A stretch of DNA of 64,000 bases, from the NCBI RefSeq assembly GCF_000062885.1, contig NC_009142.1, positions 7,243,584-7,307,583 of the forward strand, given 5' to 3'. A program made the translations under genes and the position numbers. The DNA comes from Saccharopolyspora erythraea NRRL 2338 (lineage in GTDB: Bacteria; Actinomycetota; Actinomycetes; Mycobacteriales; Pseudonocardiaceae). Below, one piece after another: positions 26,261-35,233 of this stretch (positions within the stretch are counted from its first letter, which is position 1; each line of letters opens with the position of its first letter). Under the pieces are notes generated by a model. The model saw only the letters and a program-made list of their open reading frames with translations. It was not told where the DNA came from and did no database searches.

Positions 26261-27249
26261 CACTTCCCCCCGTCCGGAGCCGACTTCAGCGGCTCCCACC
26301 ACGCTCGGTTGTCGCGGTACCACTCGATGGTTTCGGCGAGTCCGCGTTCGAAGGGCACGACCGGCTCGTAGCCGAGCTCCTCGGAGATCTTGGTGTGGTC
26401 GACGCTGTAGCGGCGGTCGTGGCCCTTGCGGTCGGTGACCGGCTGGACCATCGACCAGTCCTGCCCCATCAGCTCCAGCACCCGCTCGGTGAGCTCCTTG
26501 TTGGTCAGCTCGGTCCCGCCGCCGATGTTGTAGATCTCACCGGCTCGTCCGGACTCGGCCACCAGCTGGATCCCGCGGCAGTGGTCGGTGACGTGCAGCC
26601 AGTCCCGGACGTTGAGCCCGTCACCGTAGAGCGGCACCCTCCTGCCGTCCATCAGGTTCGTGATGAACAGCGGCAGCACCTTCTCCGGGAACTGGTACGG
26701 CCCGTAGTTGTTGGAGCAGCGCGTGATGCACACCGGCAGCCCGTGCGTGCGGTGGTAGGCCCGGGCGATCAGGTCCGAGCCCGCCTTGGCCGCCGAGTAG
26801 GGCGAGTTCGGCTCCAGCAGGTGGTCCTCGGGCCACGAACCGTGCTCGATGGTGCCGTAGACCTCGTCGGTCGAGACGTGCACGAACTTCGACACGTTGG
26901 CCGCGAGCGCGCCCTGCAGCAGCGTGTTGGTGCCGACGACGTTGGTGACCACGAAGTCGGACGCGCCCAGGATCGACCGGTCGACGTGGGTTTCGGCGGC
27001 GAAGTGCACGACGACGTCGACCTCGCGCATCACCTCCGAGACCACGTCCCACTCGCAGATGTCACCGCGGACGAAGCGGAACCGCGGGTCGTCGGCGACC
27101 GGGCGAAGGTTCTCCTCGTTGCCCGCGTAGGTGAGCTTGTCGAGCACCACGACGTCGGCTCCGGCGAACGCCGGGTAGGCCCCGCCGAGGAGCTGCCGTA
27201 CGTAGTGCGAGCCGATGAAACCGGCTCCCCCAGTGACCAAGACCCGCAT
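26260..27249 (-). CDS. rmlB: dTDP-glucose 4,6-dehydratase
   Basis: A 329-residue extended SDR enzyme. MRVLVTGGAGFIGSHYVRQL binds NAD; HFAAETHVDRSI, STDEVYGTI and the catalytic SPYSAAKAGSD are typical; the substrate-binding TRCSNNYGPYQFPEK follows. ATG 27249 has AGGAAAG about ten bases upstream and matches family starts. It converts dTDP-glucose to dTDP-4-keto-6-deoxyglucose. If the host makes deoxysugar-containing natural products, this enzyme could also feed them, which is an inference. Divergent from the LCP gene with about 255 bp between them. Confidence 0.96.
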   Translation of the reverse strand: MRVLVTGGAGFIGSHYVRQLLGGAYPAFAGADVVVLDKLTYAGNEENLRPVADDPRFRFVRGDICEWDVVSEVMREVDVVVHFAAETHVDRSILGASDFVVTNVVGTNTLLQGALAANVSKFVHVSTDEVYGTIEHGSWPEDHLLEPNSPYSAAKAGSDLIARAYHRTHGLPVCITRCSNNYGPYQFPEKVLPLFITNLMDGRRVPLYGDGLNVRDWLHVTDHCRGIQLVAESGRAGEIYNIGGGTELTNKELTERVLELMGQDWSMVQPVTDRKGHDRRYSVDHTKISEELGYEPVVPFERGLAETIEWYRDNRAWWEPLKSAPDGGK

Positions 27250-27363
27250 GGATGGCGCCTTTCCTGACACTCCGGTCCTCGCCCCGAACGGGGCGCATGC
27301 GGCAGTCTGACACGCTGGGCGCGGCGGACAGTGACAGTCCCTGGCAACGCAGAGTGAAACCTC

Positions 27364-27388
27364 ATCTCACTCATATGAGCGATCTCAC
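27364..27388. promoter_or_regulatory. Palindrome between rmlB and LCP genes, candidate operator
   Basis: CTCATATGAG (27370-27379) is a perfect 10-bp palindrome and is flanked by two direct copies of ATCTCAC (27364-27370, 27382-27388). It sits in the divergent promoter region of rmlB-rmlD and the first LCP gene, so one regulator could control both sugar supply and glycopolymer attachment. Confidence 0.4.
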
Positions 27389-27504
27389 CTGTCTTGACGG
27401 GACCCGAACCACTTCCACTCGATCACCGTTAGCCTGCACGTTGAACACGAGCGAAATCACCTCGCGGGGTGTAACGCTCGAAGGCAGCCCAAGGAGGATT
27501 CGGC

Positions 27505-29265
27505 GTGGACGACCGGCCGCGGTGGTCTGGGGGCCCGCAGGGGCAGCCCGGCAGACCCGTTCCGCCTCCCGGAGCCGGCAGGGGCTCCAGGGCCGGGAAC
27601 GGCCCTAGGAACGGAAGCGACAGGCCCGCGGCCCAGCCGGGTCGCGCCGCACGCGGCGCCGCCTCCTCCGGTCCGGCCCGCCGCCGTCCCCCGCAGGGCG
27701 CCCAGCGCGACCGCGTCGCGGCGGCACACACCGGCGCGCCCGAGAACGCGCCGCACGACGACACCTGGAGCCGCGACCGGCGCCGCGGCATGGGCGCCCG
27801 GACCTTCGGCCGGGTGCTGGTCGCGCTGCTGTCGGTCGTCGTCCTCAGCACCACCGGATACGCCTGGGCGACGCTGCAGAGCCTCAACAGCGGCCTGAAG
27901 ACCAACGACGTCATCGGCAAGGGCTTCAACTCCCCCGACGGCGCCACCGACATCCTGCTGGTCGGCAACGACGCCCGCGTGGACGCGCAGGGCAACCCGC
28001 TGCCCGAGGAGATTCTGCGCGAGCTGCGCACCACCGACGACGGCGGCGGCGACCTCACCGACACGATGATCCTCGTGCGCATCCCCAACGGAGGCCAGCG
28101 CGCCAGCGCGATGAGCTTCCCGCGCGACACGATGGTCAAGCTCGGCCAGGGCTTCGGCGAGCGCAAGCTCACCGAGGCGATGCTGCACGCCAAGAACGCC
28201 GAACGGGTGCGGCTCCAGGAGTCCGGCGCCAAGGACCCCAAGCAGATCGAGCTGGACGCGCACAAGGCCGGGCAGAAGTTCCTCATCCAGACCATAGAGG
28301 ACATCTCCGGCGTCAGCGTCGACCACTACGCCGAGGTCAACCTGCTCGGCTTCTACGAGATCACCAAGGCCGTGGGCGGTGTCGACGTCTGCCTCAAGGA
28401 CGACGTGGACGACAGCGAGTACTCCGGCGCGGTGTTCAAGGCAGGCCCGCAGACCATCCAGGGCGCCGACGCGCTGGCGTTCGTCCGGCAGCGCCACGGG
28501 CTGATCAACGAGCTCGACCGCGGTGTCCGCCAGCAGGTCTTCATGTCCGGTCTGGCCCGGAAGGTCCTGTCCAGCGGCACCCTGAGCAACCCGGCCAAGC
28601 TTTCCGCGCTGGTCAGCGCGATCCAGAAGTCGATCGTCGTGGACGACGACCTGGGCAGCGACATGATGGGCTTCGCCCAGCAGATGCAGGGCATCGCGGG
28701 CGGCAACATCGAGTTCCAGACCATCCCGGTGCACCTGGTCGGCGAGTCCGGCCAGGAAGAGGTGACGATCAAGCCCCGCGAGATCCAGAAGTTCGCCGCG
28801 GACCTGCTGCTGGACCCCGAGGAGCGGCGCATCAAGCAGCAGGCCGAGGCCACCGCCGAGGAGCAGCGCGCGGGCGTCAGCGTCAGCGTCTACAACGCCT
28901 CCGGCGTCAGCGGGCTCGCCGCCAGCGTGCTGGAAGCGGTGACCGCCGAGGGCTTCGCCCAGGGCGGCAGCGCCAACGCCCAGTCGATGCCGAACTCGGT
29001 GGTCTACAGCGCCCCCGGCGAGGAGGCGGTCGCCCAGCAGGTGGCCGACGTCCTCGGCGGCCTGCCGGTGCAGCCCAGCCAGAACCTGAAGTCCGGCAGC
29101 GTCGAGGTCTACCTCGGCAAGGACTACAACGGTCCCGGCAAGCAGAACTTCGCGGGTTCCCCGGCGGTCGCGCTCGACGGCATGCGCCAGGGACCGGTCG
29201 CGCCCGCGCAGCAGCTGGAGCAGGAGGAGCCGATCACGGCGGACGGAGTTCCCTGCGTCAACTGA
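27505..29265 (+). CDS. LytR-CpsA-Psr (LCP) family glycopolymer ligase with LytR_C domain
   Basis: A 586-residue membrane-anchored protein. A Pro/Gly/Arg-rich cytoplasmic tail (1-100) is followed by one membrane helix at about 102-122. The extracytoplasmic LCP domain holds DILLVGNDARVDAQGNPLP, MSFPRDTMVKL, DHYAEVNLLGFYEITKAVGG and ALAFVRQRHGL, with the conserved Arg and Asp residues that bind polyprenyl-pyrophosphate. A LytR_C domain (VSVYNASGVSGLAASVLEAV) follows. Mycobacterial homologues join arabinogalactan to peptidoglycan. GTG 27505 has a perfect AAGGAGG site. The C-terminus GVPCVN matches that of the next gene. Confidence 0.93.
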   Translation: MDDRPRWSGGPQGQPGRPVPPPGAGRGSRAGNGPRNGSDRPAAQPGRAARGAASSGPARRRPPQGAQRDRVAAAHTGAPENAPHDDTWSRDRRRGMGARTFGRVLVALLSVVVLSTTGYAWATLQSLNSGLKTNDVIGKGFNSPDGATDILLVGNDARVDAQGNPLPEEILRELRTTDDGGGDLTDTMILVRIPNGGQRASAMSFPRDTMVKLGQGFGERKLTEAMLHAKNAERVRLQESGAKDPKQIELDAHKAGQKFLIQTIEDISGVSVDHYAEVNLLGFYEITKAVGGVDVCLKDDVDDSEYSGAVFKAGPQTIQGADALAFVRQRHGLINELDRGVRQQVFMSGLARKVLSSGTLSNPAKLSALVSAIQKSIVVDDDLGSDMMGFAQQMQGIAGGNIEFQTIPVHLVGESGQEEVTIKPREIQKFAADLLLDPEERRIKQQAEATAEEQRAGVSVSVYNASGVSGLAASVLEAVTAEGFAQGGSANAQSMPNSVVYSAPGEEAVAQQVADVLGGLPVQPSQNLKSGSVEVYLGKDYNGPGKQNFAGSPAVALDGMRQGPVAPAQQLEQEEPITADGVPCVN

Positions 29266-29331
29266 TCGCGGTTCCCGAACGCAGTACTCTTGGTTGTCGC
29301 GTATCGGGGAGACCGCCGTCGGGAGGCGAGC

Positions 29332-30882
29332 GTGGGGGACGAGCAGGAACGGAGTTCCGCCGCCGAGGAGACCGCCGGGCAGGCGGACGCATCGGCGGCG
29401 GACTCGCGGGCGGGAACGCCTGACGGCCCGCGGGCGGGCCAGGCGGAACCGGCCGGGCCGGCCGACGCGCGGTTATCGTCCGGCGGTTCGGAGGCGGTCG
29501 GCTCATGGCCGGACGACCCCGATCCGGTCGCGGCCCGCGGCGGGACAACGCCCGGCGGCGAAACCGCCGAGGCGGCCGGAACTCCCGGCGCGAGCAAGGC
29601 TGACGCGGACACCGACGCGGCAACCGACGCCCAGCAGGAAGACGCCGAGCCGGAAGCGGCACCCGCGTCGCACCGCACGCGACGGGTCGCCAGCGCCGCC
29701 GGTCGCGGTGCGATCGCGCTGGTGTCGGTGGTGGTCCTCGCCGCGACCGCGGTCGGCTGGATCACGCTGGACCGGCTCAGCGGCGACGTCAGCACCTCCC
29801 GGGTGCTGGCCGACGCGGGCGAGCAGGAGGGGCCGCCGATCGACGACGGCGCGACCGACCTGCTGCTGGTCGGCAACGACAGCCGCACCGACGCGCAGGG
29901 CAACCCGTTGCCGGAGGCGATCCTCAAAGAGCTGCGCACCGAGAGCAGCAACGGCTACAACACCGACTCGCTGATCCTGGTCCGCGTCCCGCACAGCGGG
30001 GCGACGCCGTCGGCGATCTCCATCCCCCGCGACACCTACACCGCCGCGCCCGGCGGCTCGCAGGAGAAGATCAACGCCGTCTACGGCCTGGCCAAGACCA
30101 CGGCCTTCGACGAGCTGGACGACAAGGGCGTGCCCGCGGCCGAGGCCGAGCGGCAGTCCAGCGCCGCGGGCGAACGCGCGCTGGTGCAGACCGTGCAGAA
30201 CCTGACCGGCGCCCGGATCGACCACTACGCCGAGGTCAACATGCTCGGCTTCTTCGAGGTCACCCAGGCCCTCGGCGGCGTCGAGGTGTGCCTCAACCAG
30301 GCCACCAGCGACAAGGACTCCGGCGCCGAGTTCGCCGCCGGGGTGCAGACGATCTCGGGCGGGGACGCGCTGGCCTTCGTCCGCCAGCGCCACGGCCTGC
30401 CGCGCGGCGACCTGGACCGGATCGTGCGCCAGCAGGCGTTCATGGCCTCGGTGCTGAACAAGGTGCTCTCGACCGGCACGCTGACCGACCCGGCGAAGGT
30501 GAACGGGCTGGTCAACGCCGCCCGCCGCTCGGTGGTGCTCGACCAGGACTGGGACGTCGTCGGGTTCGCGCAGCAGATGCAGGCGCTGGCGGGCGGCAGC
30601 GTGGAGTTCGTGACGATGCCGGTCGTCGACGCGGGCGCCCGCGACGACCGCAACCAGAGCATCGTGCGGGTCAACCCGGTGCAGGTGAAGAACTTCGTCG
30701 CAGGCCTGGTGACGGGTCCCGCCTCGCCTGCGCCGAACCCGGGCTCACCCACCGCGGTCCCGCCTCCCGGCACCGCGGTGCCGACACCGACCGGCTTCGG
30801 GCCGCGACCTCTGCTGCGCCTGGACGGTCCGGCGCACCGGCAGCAGCCGATCACGCCCTCCGGCATCCCCTGCGTGAACTGA
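29332..30882 (+). CDS. LCP family glycopolymer ligase, second copy
   Basis: A 516-residue LCP protein. The acidic/Ala-rich cytoplasmic segment (1-125) is unlike the basic tail of its neighbour. One membrane helix lies near 130-152, then the LCP domain with DLLLVGNDSRTDAQGNPLP, ISIPRDTYTAAPGG, DHYAEVNMLGFFEVTQALGG and ALAFVRQRHGL. There is no LytR_C domain; the end is a Pro-rich tail finishing PSGIPCVN. GTG 29332 has GGGAGGCGAG just upstream. It lies 66 bp after the first LCP gene and is probably a paralogue with a different acceptor or donor preference. Confidence 0.92.
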   Translation: MGDEQERSSAAEETAGQADASAADSRAGTPDGPRAGQAEPAGPADARLSSGGSEAVGSWPDDPDPVAARGGTTPGGETAEAAGTPGASKADADTDAATDAQQEDAEPEAAPASHRTRRVASAAGRGAIALVSVVVLAATAVGWITLDRLSGDVSTSRVLADAGEQEGPPIDDGATDLLLVGNDSRTDAQGNPLPEAILKELRTESSNGYNTDSLILVRVPHSGATPSAISIPRDTYTAAPGGSQEKINAVYGLAKTTAFDELDDKGVPAAEAERQSSAAGERALVQTVQNLTGARIDHYAEVNMLGFFEVTQALGGVEVCLNQATSDKDSGAEFAAGVQTISGGDALAFVRQRHGLPRGDLDRIVRQQAFMASVLNKVLSTGTLTDPAKVNGLVNAARRSVVLDQDWDVVGFAQQMQALAGGSVEFVTMPVVDAGARDDRNQSIVRVNPVQVKNFVAGLVTGPASPAPNPGSPTAVPPPGTAVPTPTGFGPRPLLRLDGPAHRQQPITPSGIPCVN

Positions 30883-30901
30883 CGCCCGTTACGCTCACCG
30901 C

Positions 30902-31642
30902 ATGAGCGTCACGCAGCGCCTGCTCGGTCCACTGCTGGCGACCGGCGGCCCGAAGCCGCTGGTCACCTACTACGACGACGCCACGGGCGCGCGCATCGAG
31001 CTGTCGCGCCTGACGGTGGCGAACTGGGCGGCGAAGACGGCCAACTGGCTGGTCGACGAGCTCGACGTCGAACCGGGCACCCGGGTCTCGGTCGCGCTGC
31101 CCGCGCACTGGCAGACCGTCGGCGTGCTGCTGGGCTCGTGGTGGTGCGGCGCGCACGTGACCGACGACCCGCGCGGCGCGGAGGTGGCGTTCGTGCCCGC
31201 GTCGGATCTGGACCGCGGTGAAGGCGCGGCCGTGGTCGCCGCGGCCGGCCTGGACGCGCTCGGCGCGCCGGTGCGCGGGCTGCCCTCGGGTGTCGTGGAC
31301 TACGTGTCCGACATCCGGGTCCATGGCGACGACTTCCTCGCCCTGACACCGGTTCCCGGCGACTCGCCCGCCCTGCTGGAGGCGACCGCGGACGATGTCG
31401 TCGAGTCGGCGCAGCGGCGGGCGGGCGAGCTCGGCATCGGCGGCGACGACCGCGTGCTGTCCACCGTGGACTGGGATCTGCGCGGCGGTGTGGTGGACGG
31501 TCTGCTGACCGTGCTGGCGGCGCGGGCGGCTCTGGTGCAGTGCGCGAACCTCGACCCCGCGAAGCTGGACCGGCGCCGGTCCGACGAGCGGATCACCGTC
31601 GAACTCGGCACCGGCCCGGCGGGTCAGCCCTCGGCGACCTGA
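30902..31642 (+). CDS. TIGR03089 family protein (truncated AMP-binding-like)
   Basis: A 246-residue protein of the actinobacterial TIGR03089 family (Rv3268 type). The N-terminal half resembles the start of acyl-CoA synthetases (ELSRLTVANWAAKTANWLVD, VALPAHWQTVGVLLGSWWCGAHV), but the ATP-binding and C-terminal domains of AMP-forming ligases are absent, so it is unlikely to be an active synthetase. It starts 19 bp after the second LCP gene. Its end overlaps the convergent DoxX gene by 19 bp. Function unknown. Confidence 0.85.
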   Translation: MSVTQRLLGPLLATGGPKPLVTYYDDATGARIELSRLTVANWAAKTANWLVDELDVEPGTRVSVALPAHWQTVGVLLGSWWCGAHVTDDPRGAEVAFVPASDLDRGEGAAVVAAAGLDALGAPVRGLPSGVVDYVSDIRVHGDDFLALTPVPGDSPALLEATADDVVESAQRRAGELGIGGDDRVLSTVDWDLRGGVVDGLLTVLAARAALVQCANLDPAKLDRRRSDERITVELGTGPAGQPSAT

Positions 31643-32043
31643 CGGTTGCCGCGCAGGAGCCCGGTCAGCGTGTAGCGCGGACCGCTGAAGCCCAGCGCCA
31701 GGCTGACGGCGGCCAGCACGAGTACGTACTCGAAACCGCCGTCGGTGGCGAAGAAGCCCGACGACAGGTGCGCGGTGGCCAGCGCGCCGATCATGACCGC
31801 CGCGAGCAGCACGCCCGCGACCGGCAGCAGGACGCCCAGGATCAGCGCGAGCCCGCCGCAGACCTCGACGAGCGCGGTGAACCAGGCCGCGACGGCCGGC
31901 GCCGGGAGCCCCATCTTGCCGAACCCGGTGGCCACGTCGTCGATGCCGTTGATGACGAACTTCTGGTAGGCGTGCGCGAGGAAGGTCGCGCCCACGACCA
32001 GGCGTGCCAGCAGGACCGTGAGGTCACGTGCGCGTTGCTCCAT
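31624..32043 (-). CDS. DoxX family membrane protein
   Basis: A 139-residue four-helix membrane protein with the DoxX pattern: LLARLVVGATFLAHAYQKF, LVEVCGGLALILGVLLPVAG, VMIGALATAHLSSGFF and YVLVLAAVSLALGFSGP. Relatives take part in redox or thiol-stress responses in mycobacteria, but the activity is not defined. ATG 32043 is chosen, with AAAGG nine bases upstream. A palindrome in its promoter spacer suggests a dedicated repressor or activator. It overlaps the 3' end of the TIGR03089 gene. Confidence 0.9.
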   Translation of the reverse strand: MEQRARDLTVLLARLVVGATFLAHAYQKFVINGIDDVATGFGKMGLPAPAVAAWFTALVEVCGGLALILGVLLPVAGVLLAAVMIGALATAHLSSGFFATDGGFEYVLVLAAVSLALGFSGPRYTLTGLLRGNRQVAEG

Positions 32044-32077
32044 GATCAGCCTTTCGGGGTAGCGGAAGCTCAGCGCC

Positions 32078-32095
32078 AATATACGTGAAGCTTCA
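32078..32095 (-). promoter_or_regulatory. DoxX promoter -10 with overlapping palindromic operator
   Basis: On the minus strand TATATT (32083-32078) is a near-perfect -10 box 35 bp before the DoxX start. The palindrome TGAAGCTTCA (32086-32095) lies directly upstream of it, in the spacer, where a bound regulator would block polymerase. The half-site TGAAG is of the kind used by MarR-type regulators; the regulator itself is not nearby. Confidence 0.45.
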
Positions 32096-32237
32096 AATAA
32101 TTCCCCGGGTCGCGGACGAGATCACATCCACCCCCTGCGCCTTCGCTGGGAAGTCGGGAATTTCCCAGCGCAGCACGGAAGATTTCGGGAACTCGCCGGG
32201 ACTCACCGCCCTGACCTGGAATTCGACCCACGACGCG

Positions 32238-32278
32238 CGAGAGGGCCCCTCCGCCTGCTCGGCAGAGGGACCCTCTCG
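32238..32278. terminator. Hairpin terminator after purE
   Basis: CGAGAGGG-C-CCCTC (32238-32251) pairs with GAGGG-A-CCCTCTCG (32265-32278): 13 of 14 pairs with a 13-base loop. It lies just beyond the purE stop codon on the minus strand and upstream of DoxX, so it likely ends the purK-purE transcript. Confidence 0.7.
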
Positions 32279-32292
32279 GAACTCGTGCGGCG

Positions 32293-32805
32293 TCAGGCGC
32301 CCGCGGCCTTCTCCTGCAACGCGGAGTGCTTGTCCAGCACCAGGTTCTCCAGATCGGACTGGAACGCGGCCATCGCCGAACGCAGCCGGGAGCCGAGCTC
32401 ACCGGAATCGGCCGAGAGCATCCGCACCGCGAGCAGGCCCGCGTTGCGCGCACCGCCGACCGACACCGTCGCGACCGGCACCCCGGCGGGCATCTGCACG
32501 ATCGACAGCAGCGAGTCCATGCCGTCCAGGTGCTTCAGCGGCACCGGCACCCCGATCACCGGCAGCACCGTCGCCGAGGCGACCATGCCCGGCAGGTGCG
32601 CCGCACCGCCGGCACCGGCGATGATCACCCGCACGCCGCGGTCGGCGGCATCCCTGGCGTAGTCGAGCATCCGCTGCGGGGTGCGGTGCGCCGAGTACAC
32701 GCCGACCTCGTAGGGCACGTCGAACTCCGACAGCGCCTGCCCGGCCGCCTGCATGACCGGCCAGTCCGAGTCGCTGCCCATGATCACGCCGACCAGTGGA
32801 TTCAC
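32293..32805 (-). CDS. purE: N5-carboxyaminoimidazole ribonucleotide mutase
   Basis: A 170-residue class I Pur[21 protein letters not shown] is the substrate loop; [18 protein letters not shown] carries the catalytic His; [17 protein letters not shown] binds phosphate. It converts N5-CAIR to CAIR in purine synthesis. GTG 32805 is chosen over GTG 32811 because GAGAGG lies seven bases before it. It follows purK by 52 bp on the same strand, the usual arrangement. Confidence 0.96.
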   Translation of the reverse strand: MNPLVGVIMGSDSDWPVMQAAGQALSEFDVPYEVGVYSAHRTPQRMLDYARDAADRGVRVIIAGAGGAAHLPGMVASATVLPVIGVPVPLKHLDGMDSLLSIVQMPAGVPVATVSVGGARNAGLLAVRMLSADSGELGSRLRSAMAAFQSDLENLVLDKHSALQEKAAGA

Positions 32806-32857
32806 GTGCACACCTCTCCCGCGTCGCTTCTGTAGCCGAACCCGTCAGCGCGGGCCG

Positions 32858-34042
32858 TCAGTGGATCCGGTGGCCGTCCGGCCACTCCGCCGCCGACAGG
32901 AAGTGCGCCGCCAGCCGCGCCTGCTCGCGCACCTCGTCCATCCGGTCGCCGAGCAGCGTGACGTGCCCGACCTTGCGGCCCGGGCGCTCGGCCTTGCCGT
33001 AGAGGTGGACCTTGGCCTGCGGGAAGCGGGCGAACAGGTGGTGCAGCCGCTCGTCGACGCCCATCTTCGGCTCGGTCGGCGCGCCGAGGACGTTGGCCAT
33101 GACCACGGCCGGCGCGGTGATCTCCGTGCTGCCGAGCGGGTAGTCGAGCACCGCGCGTACGTGCTGCTCGAACTGCGATGTCCGCGAACCCTCGATGGTC
33201 CAGTGCCCGGAGTTGTGCGGGCGCATCGCCAGCTCGTTGACCACCAGGCCGCCGTCGGTCTCGAACAGCTCCACCGCGAGCACCCCGACGACGCCGAGCG
33301 ACTCGGCCACCTTCAGCGCGATGTCCTGCGCCTGCTGGGTCAGCGCCTCGGAGGCGCCGGGCGCGGGCGCGAGCACCTGCACGCAGATCCCGTCCGACTG
33401 CACCGTCTCCACCAGCGGCCACACCGCGCCCTGCCCGAACGGCGAGCGCGCGACCAGCGCGGCCAGCTCGCGGCGCAGCGGCACGCGCTGCTCGACCAGC
33501 AGCGGCGAGCCGGCGTCGAGCAGCTCGGTCGTGGTGCGCTTGGCGCCTTCGGGGGTGTTGAGGACCCACACGCCACGGCCGTCGTAGCCGCCGCGCGCGG
33601 CCTTGAGCACGCAGGGCCAGCCGTGCTCGGCACCGAACTCCAGGACGTCGGCGGGCTTGGTCACCTCGGCGTAGGGCGGCACCGGCAGACCGAGCTCGTC
33701 TAGCTTGTGACGCATCACCAGCTTGTCCTGGGCGTGCAGCAGCGCGTCGGGCCCGGGATGCACCGCGACGCCGGCGGCGGCCAGCGCCCGCAGGTGCTCG
33801 CCGGGCACGTGCTCGTGGTCGAAGGTGACGACGTCGCAGCCCTGCGCGAAGTCCTTCAGCGCGTCGAGGTCCGTGTGGTGGCCGATCCGCACGTCCGGCG
33901 CGACGAGCGCGGCCGGATCGTCCGGCGAGGTCGCCAGCACCCGCAGCGACTGCCCCAGGGGGATCGCCGCCTGGTGGGTCATGCGTGCGAGCTGGCCACC
34001 ACCGATCATGCCGACGACGGGGGTTCCGGTGCGATGGTCCAC
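32858..34042 (-). CDS. purK: N5-carboxyaminoimidazole ribonucleotide synthase
   Basis: A 394-residue ATP-grasp enzyme converting AIR, ATP and bicarbonate to N5-CAIR. The N-terminal VVGMIGGGQLARMTHQAA, VLKAARGGYDGRGVWVL in the ATP-binding loop, VELFETDGGLVVNELAMRPH with metal ligands, and HNSGHWTIEGSRTSQFEQH are characteristic. GTG 34042 precedes the conserved start; longer readings are not conserved. Together with PurE it performs the bacterial two-step route to CAIR. Confidence 0.95.
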   Translation of the reverse strand: MDHRTGTPVVGMIGGGQLARMTHQAAIPLGQSLRVLATSPDDPAALVAPDVRIGHHTDLDALKDFAQGCDVVTFDHEHVPGEHLRALAAAGVAVHPGPDALLHAQDKLVMRHKLDELGLPVPPYAEVTKPADVLEFGAEHGWPCVLKAARGGYDGRGVWVLNTPEGAKRTTTELLDAGSPLLVEQRVPLRRELAALVARSPFGQGAVWPLVETVQSDGICVQVLAPAPGASEALTQQAQDIALKVAESLGVVGVLAVELFETDGGLVVNELAMRPHNSGHWTIEGSRTSQFEQHVRAVLDYPLGSTEITAPAVVMANVLGAPTEPKMGVDERLHHLFARFPQAKVHLYGKAERPGRKVGHVTLLGDRMDEVREQARLAAHFLSAAEWPDGHRIH

Positions 34043-34190
34043 GCCGAAAAGCCTAAAGCGGTGCGCCGACCGGCCTGTGCAGGGGTTGGCCTGTCCCGCA
34101 CCGGTGGGACACGACCGCACCGCTGGGGCTGCCCGGACCGGAGTGGCGGGCCCCGGCCGGGCGGCGGGAACGGCTCCGGTTCCGCCACGG

Positions 34191-35009
34191 TCACGCCATC
34201 GAGGTGATCAGCGCGCACGCCTGCTCGTGAGCCGGTGGCAGAGCCATCTCCCGGACGCGGACGGGGCCGTTCATCAGCAGCGCGGGGTCGTCGGCGATGC
34301 GGCGCTCGATGAGGCGTCCCAGGCGTGCGCACCTGTCGGCGGTGGGCCGGCCGCGCGGCGCCAGCACCAGAGCGGTCGACGACCGCGCCAGCGACACCGT
34401 CTCGCCCGCGTCGAAGACCGAGCGCAGGACGTCGGCGGCCAGCACCATGGCCATCATCGCCGGATAGCCGCGGTCCTCGCCCCGGACGTCGAGCGACACC
34501 TCGACCAGCGCGTGGTCCGCGTCCGGGGTGCGGCCGGACGCGTCGGCCAGCCGGTAGAGCTCGTGCAGCCTGGTCCGCAGGTAGGACAGCGTGGTCAGGC
34601 CGGTCAGCGGGTCCTGCACCTCGCGGCCCACGGCCAGCCGGGCGACCACGTCGGCCCAGCCCAGCGCAGTGGCTCGGACCAGGTGCGCGGGCACCGCGTC
34701 CGGGTCGGCGGACACCAGGCCGTCGTGGTCTCCGGTCATCGCCGCGTGCAGCGCCGCCAGGTCCTGCAGGGTCCCGGCGAGCCCGACGCCGGCCTCGGCC
34801 CTGGCCGCGCCCAGCTCGCCCAGCCGCTCCAGCGGGTCCGCGCCGCGGACCACCGCCTCGCAGACCCGATCGACGGCGTCGGAGGCCCAGTCGCTCGGGA
34901 ACGGCCAGCCCGCCGCCAGGCTCGCCGTGCGCCAGCGGGCGCGCAACGCGCGACACTTGCCCGCAACGAGTTCCCCGTCGCACCTCCGAGTCCATTCTTC
35001 GCTGCTCAA
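34191..35009 (-). CDS. Degenerate GGDEF-domain protein
   Basis: A 272-residue soluble protein. The N-terminal 115 residues are helical with no recognised domain. At about 130-150 QDPLTGLTTLSYLRTRLHEL is the typical entry of a diguanylate cyclase (GGDEF) domain, and ALVEVSLDV fits the next strand, but where RxGGDEF should stand the sequence is LARSSTALVLAP, so the active site is lost. It is probably a sensor or scaffold rather than a c-di-GMP synthase. TTG 35009 has AAGGAGG six bases upstream. It is divergent from the sigma-factor gene. Confidence 0.72.
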   Translation of the reverse strand: MSSEEWTRRCDGELVAGKCRALRARWRTASLAAGWPFPSDWASDAVDRVCEAVVRGADPLERLGELGAARAEAGVGLAGTLQDLAALHAAMTGDHDGLVSADPDAVPAHLVRATALGWADVVARLAVGREVQDPLTGLTTLSYLRTRLHELYRLADASGRTPDADHALVEVSLDVRGEDRGYPAMMAMVLAADVLRSVFDAGETVSLARSSTALVLAPRGRPTADRCARLGRLIERRIADDPALLMNGPVRVREMALPPAHEQACALITSMA

Positions 35010-35233
35010 GACCCCTCCTTCTCACTCCCTGCGATCGGGACGCAGCAGCGGTTCGCCCATGACGGTGTAGGGGTTGGCGTTCCCGAATTGAGGTACATCA
35101 CACTGATCTTCGGGTTCAGGCCGCCGTTCACGCGGCCGACATGACTCATCGTTGACGTCTTCGAAGGGGAACAGCAGCCCGGCAGCGGCGGCCCGACAGG
35201 GGTCGGGCGCCTGCCCGGGTGGGAAGGTGCGGT

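Noticed and set aside
26260-27249. Assignment of rmlB to an antibiotic deoxysugar cluster
   Set aside because: It is coupled to rmlD and lies next to wall-ligase genes with no polyketide or sugar-tailoring genes nearby, so a cell-wall rhamnose role is the simpler reading.
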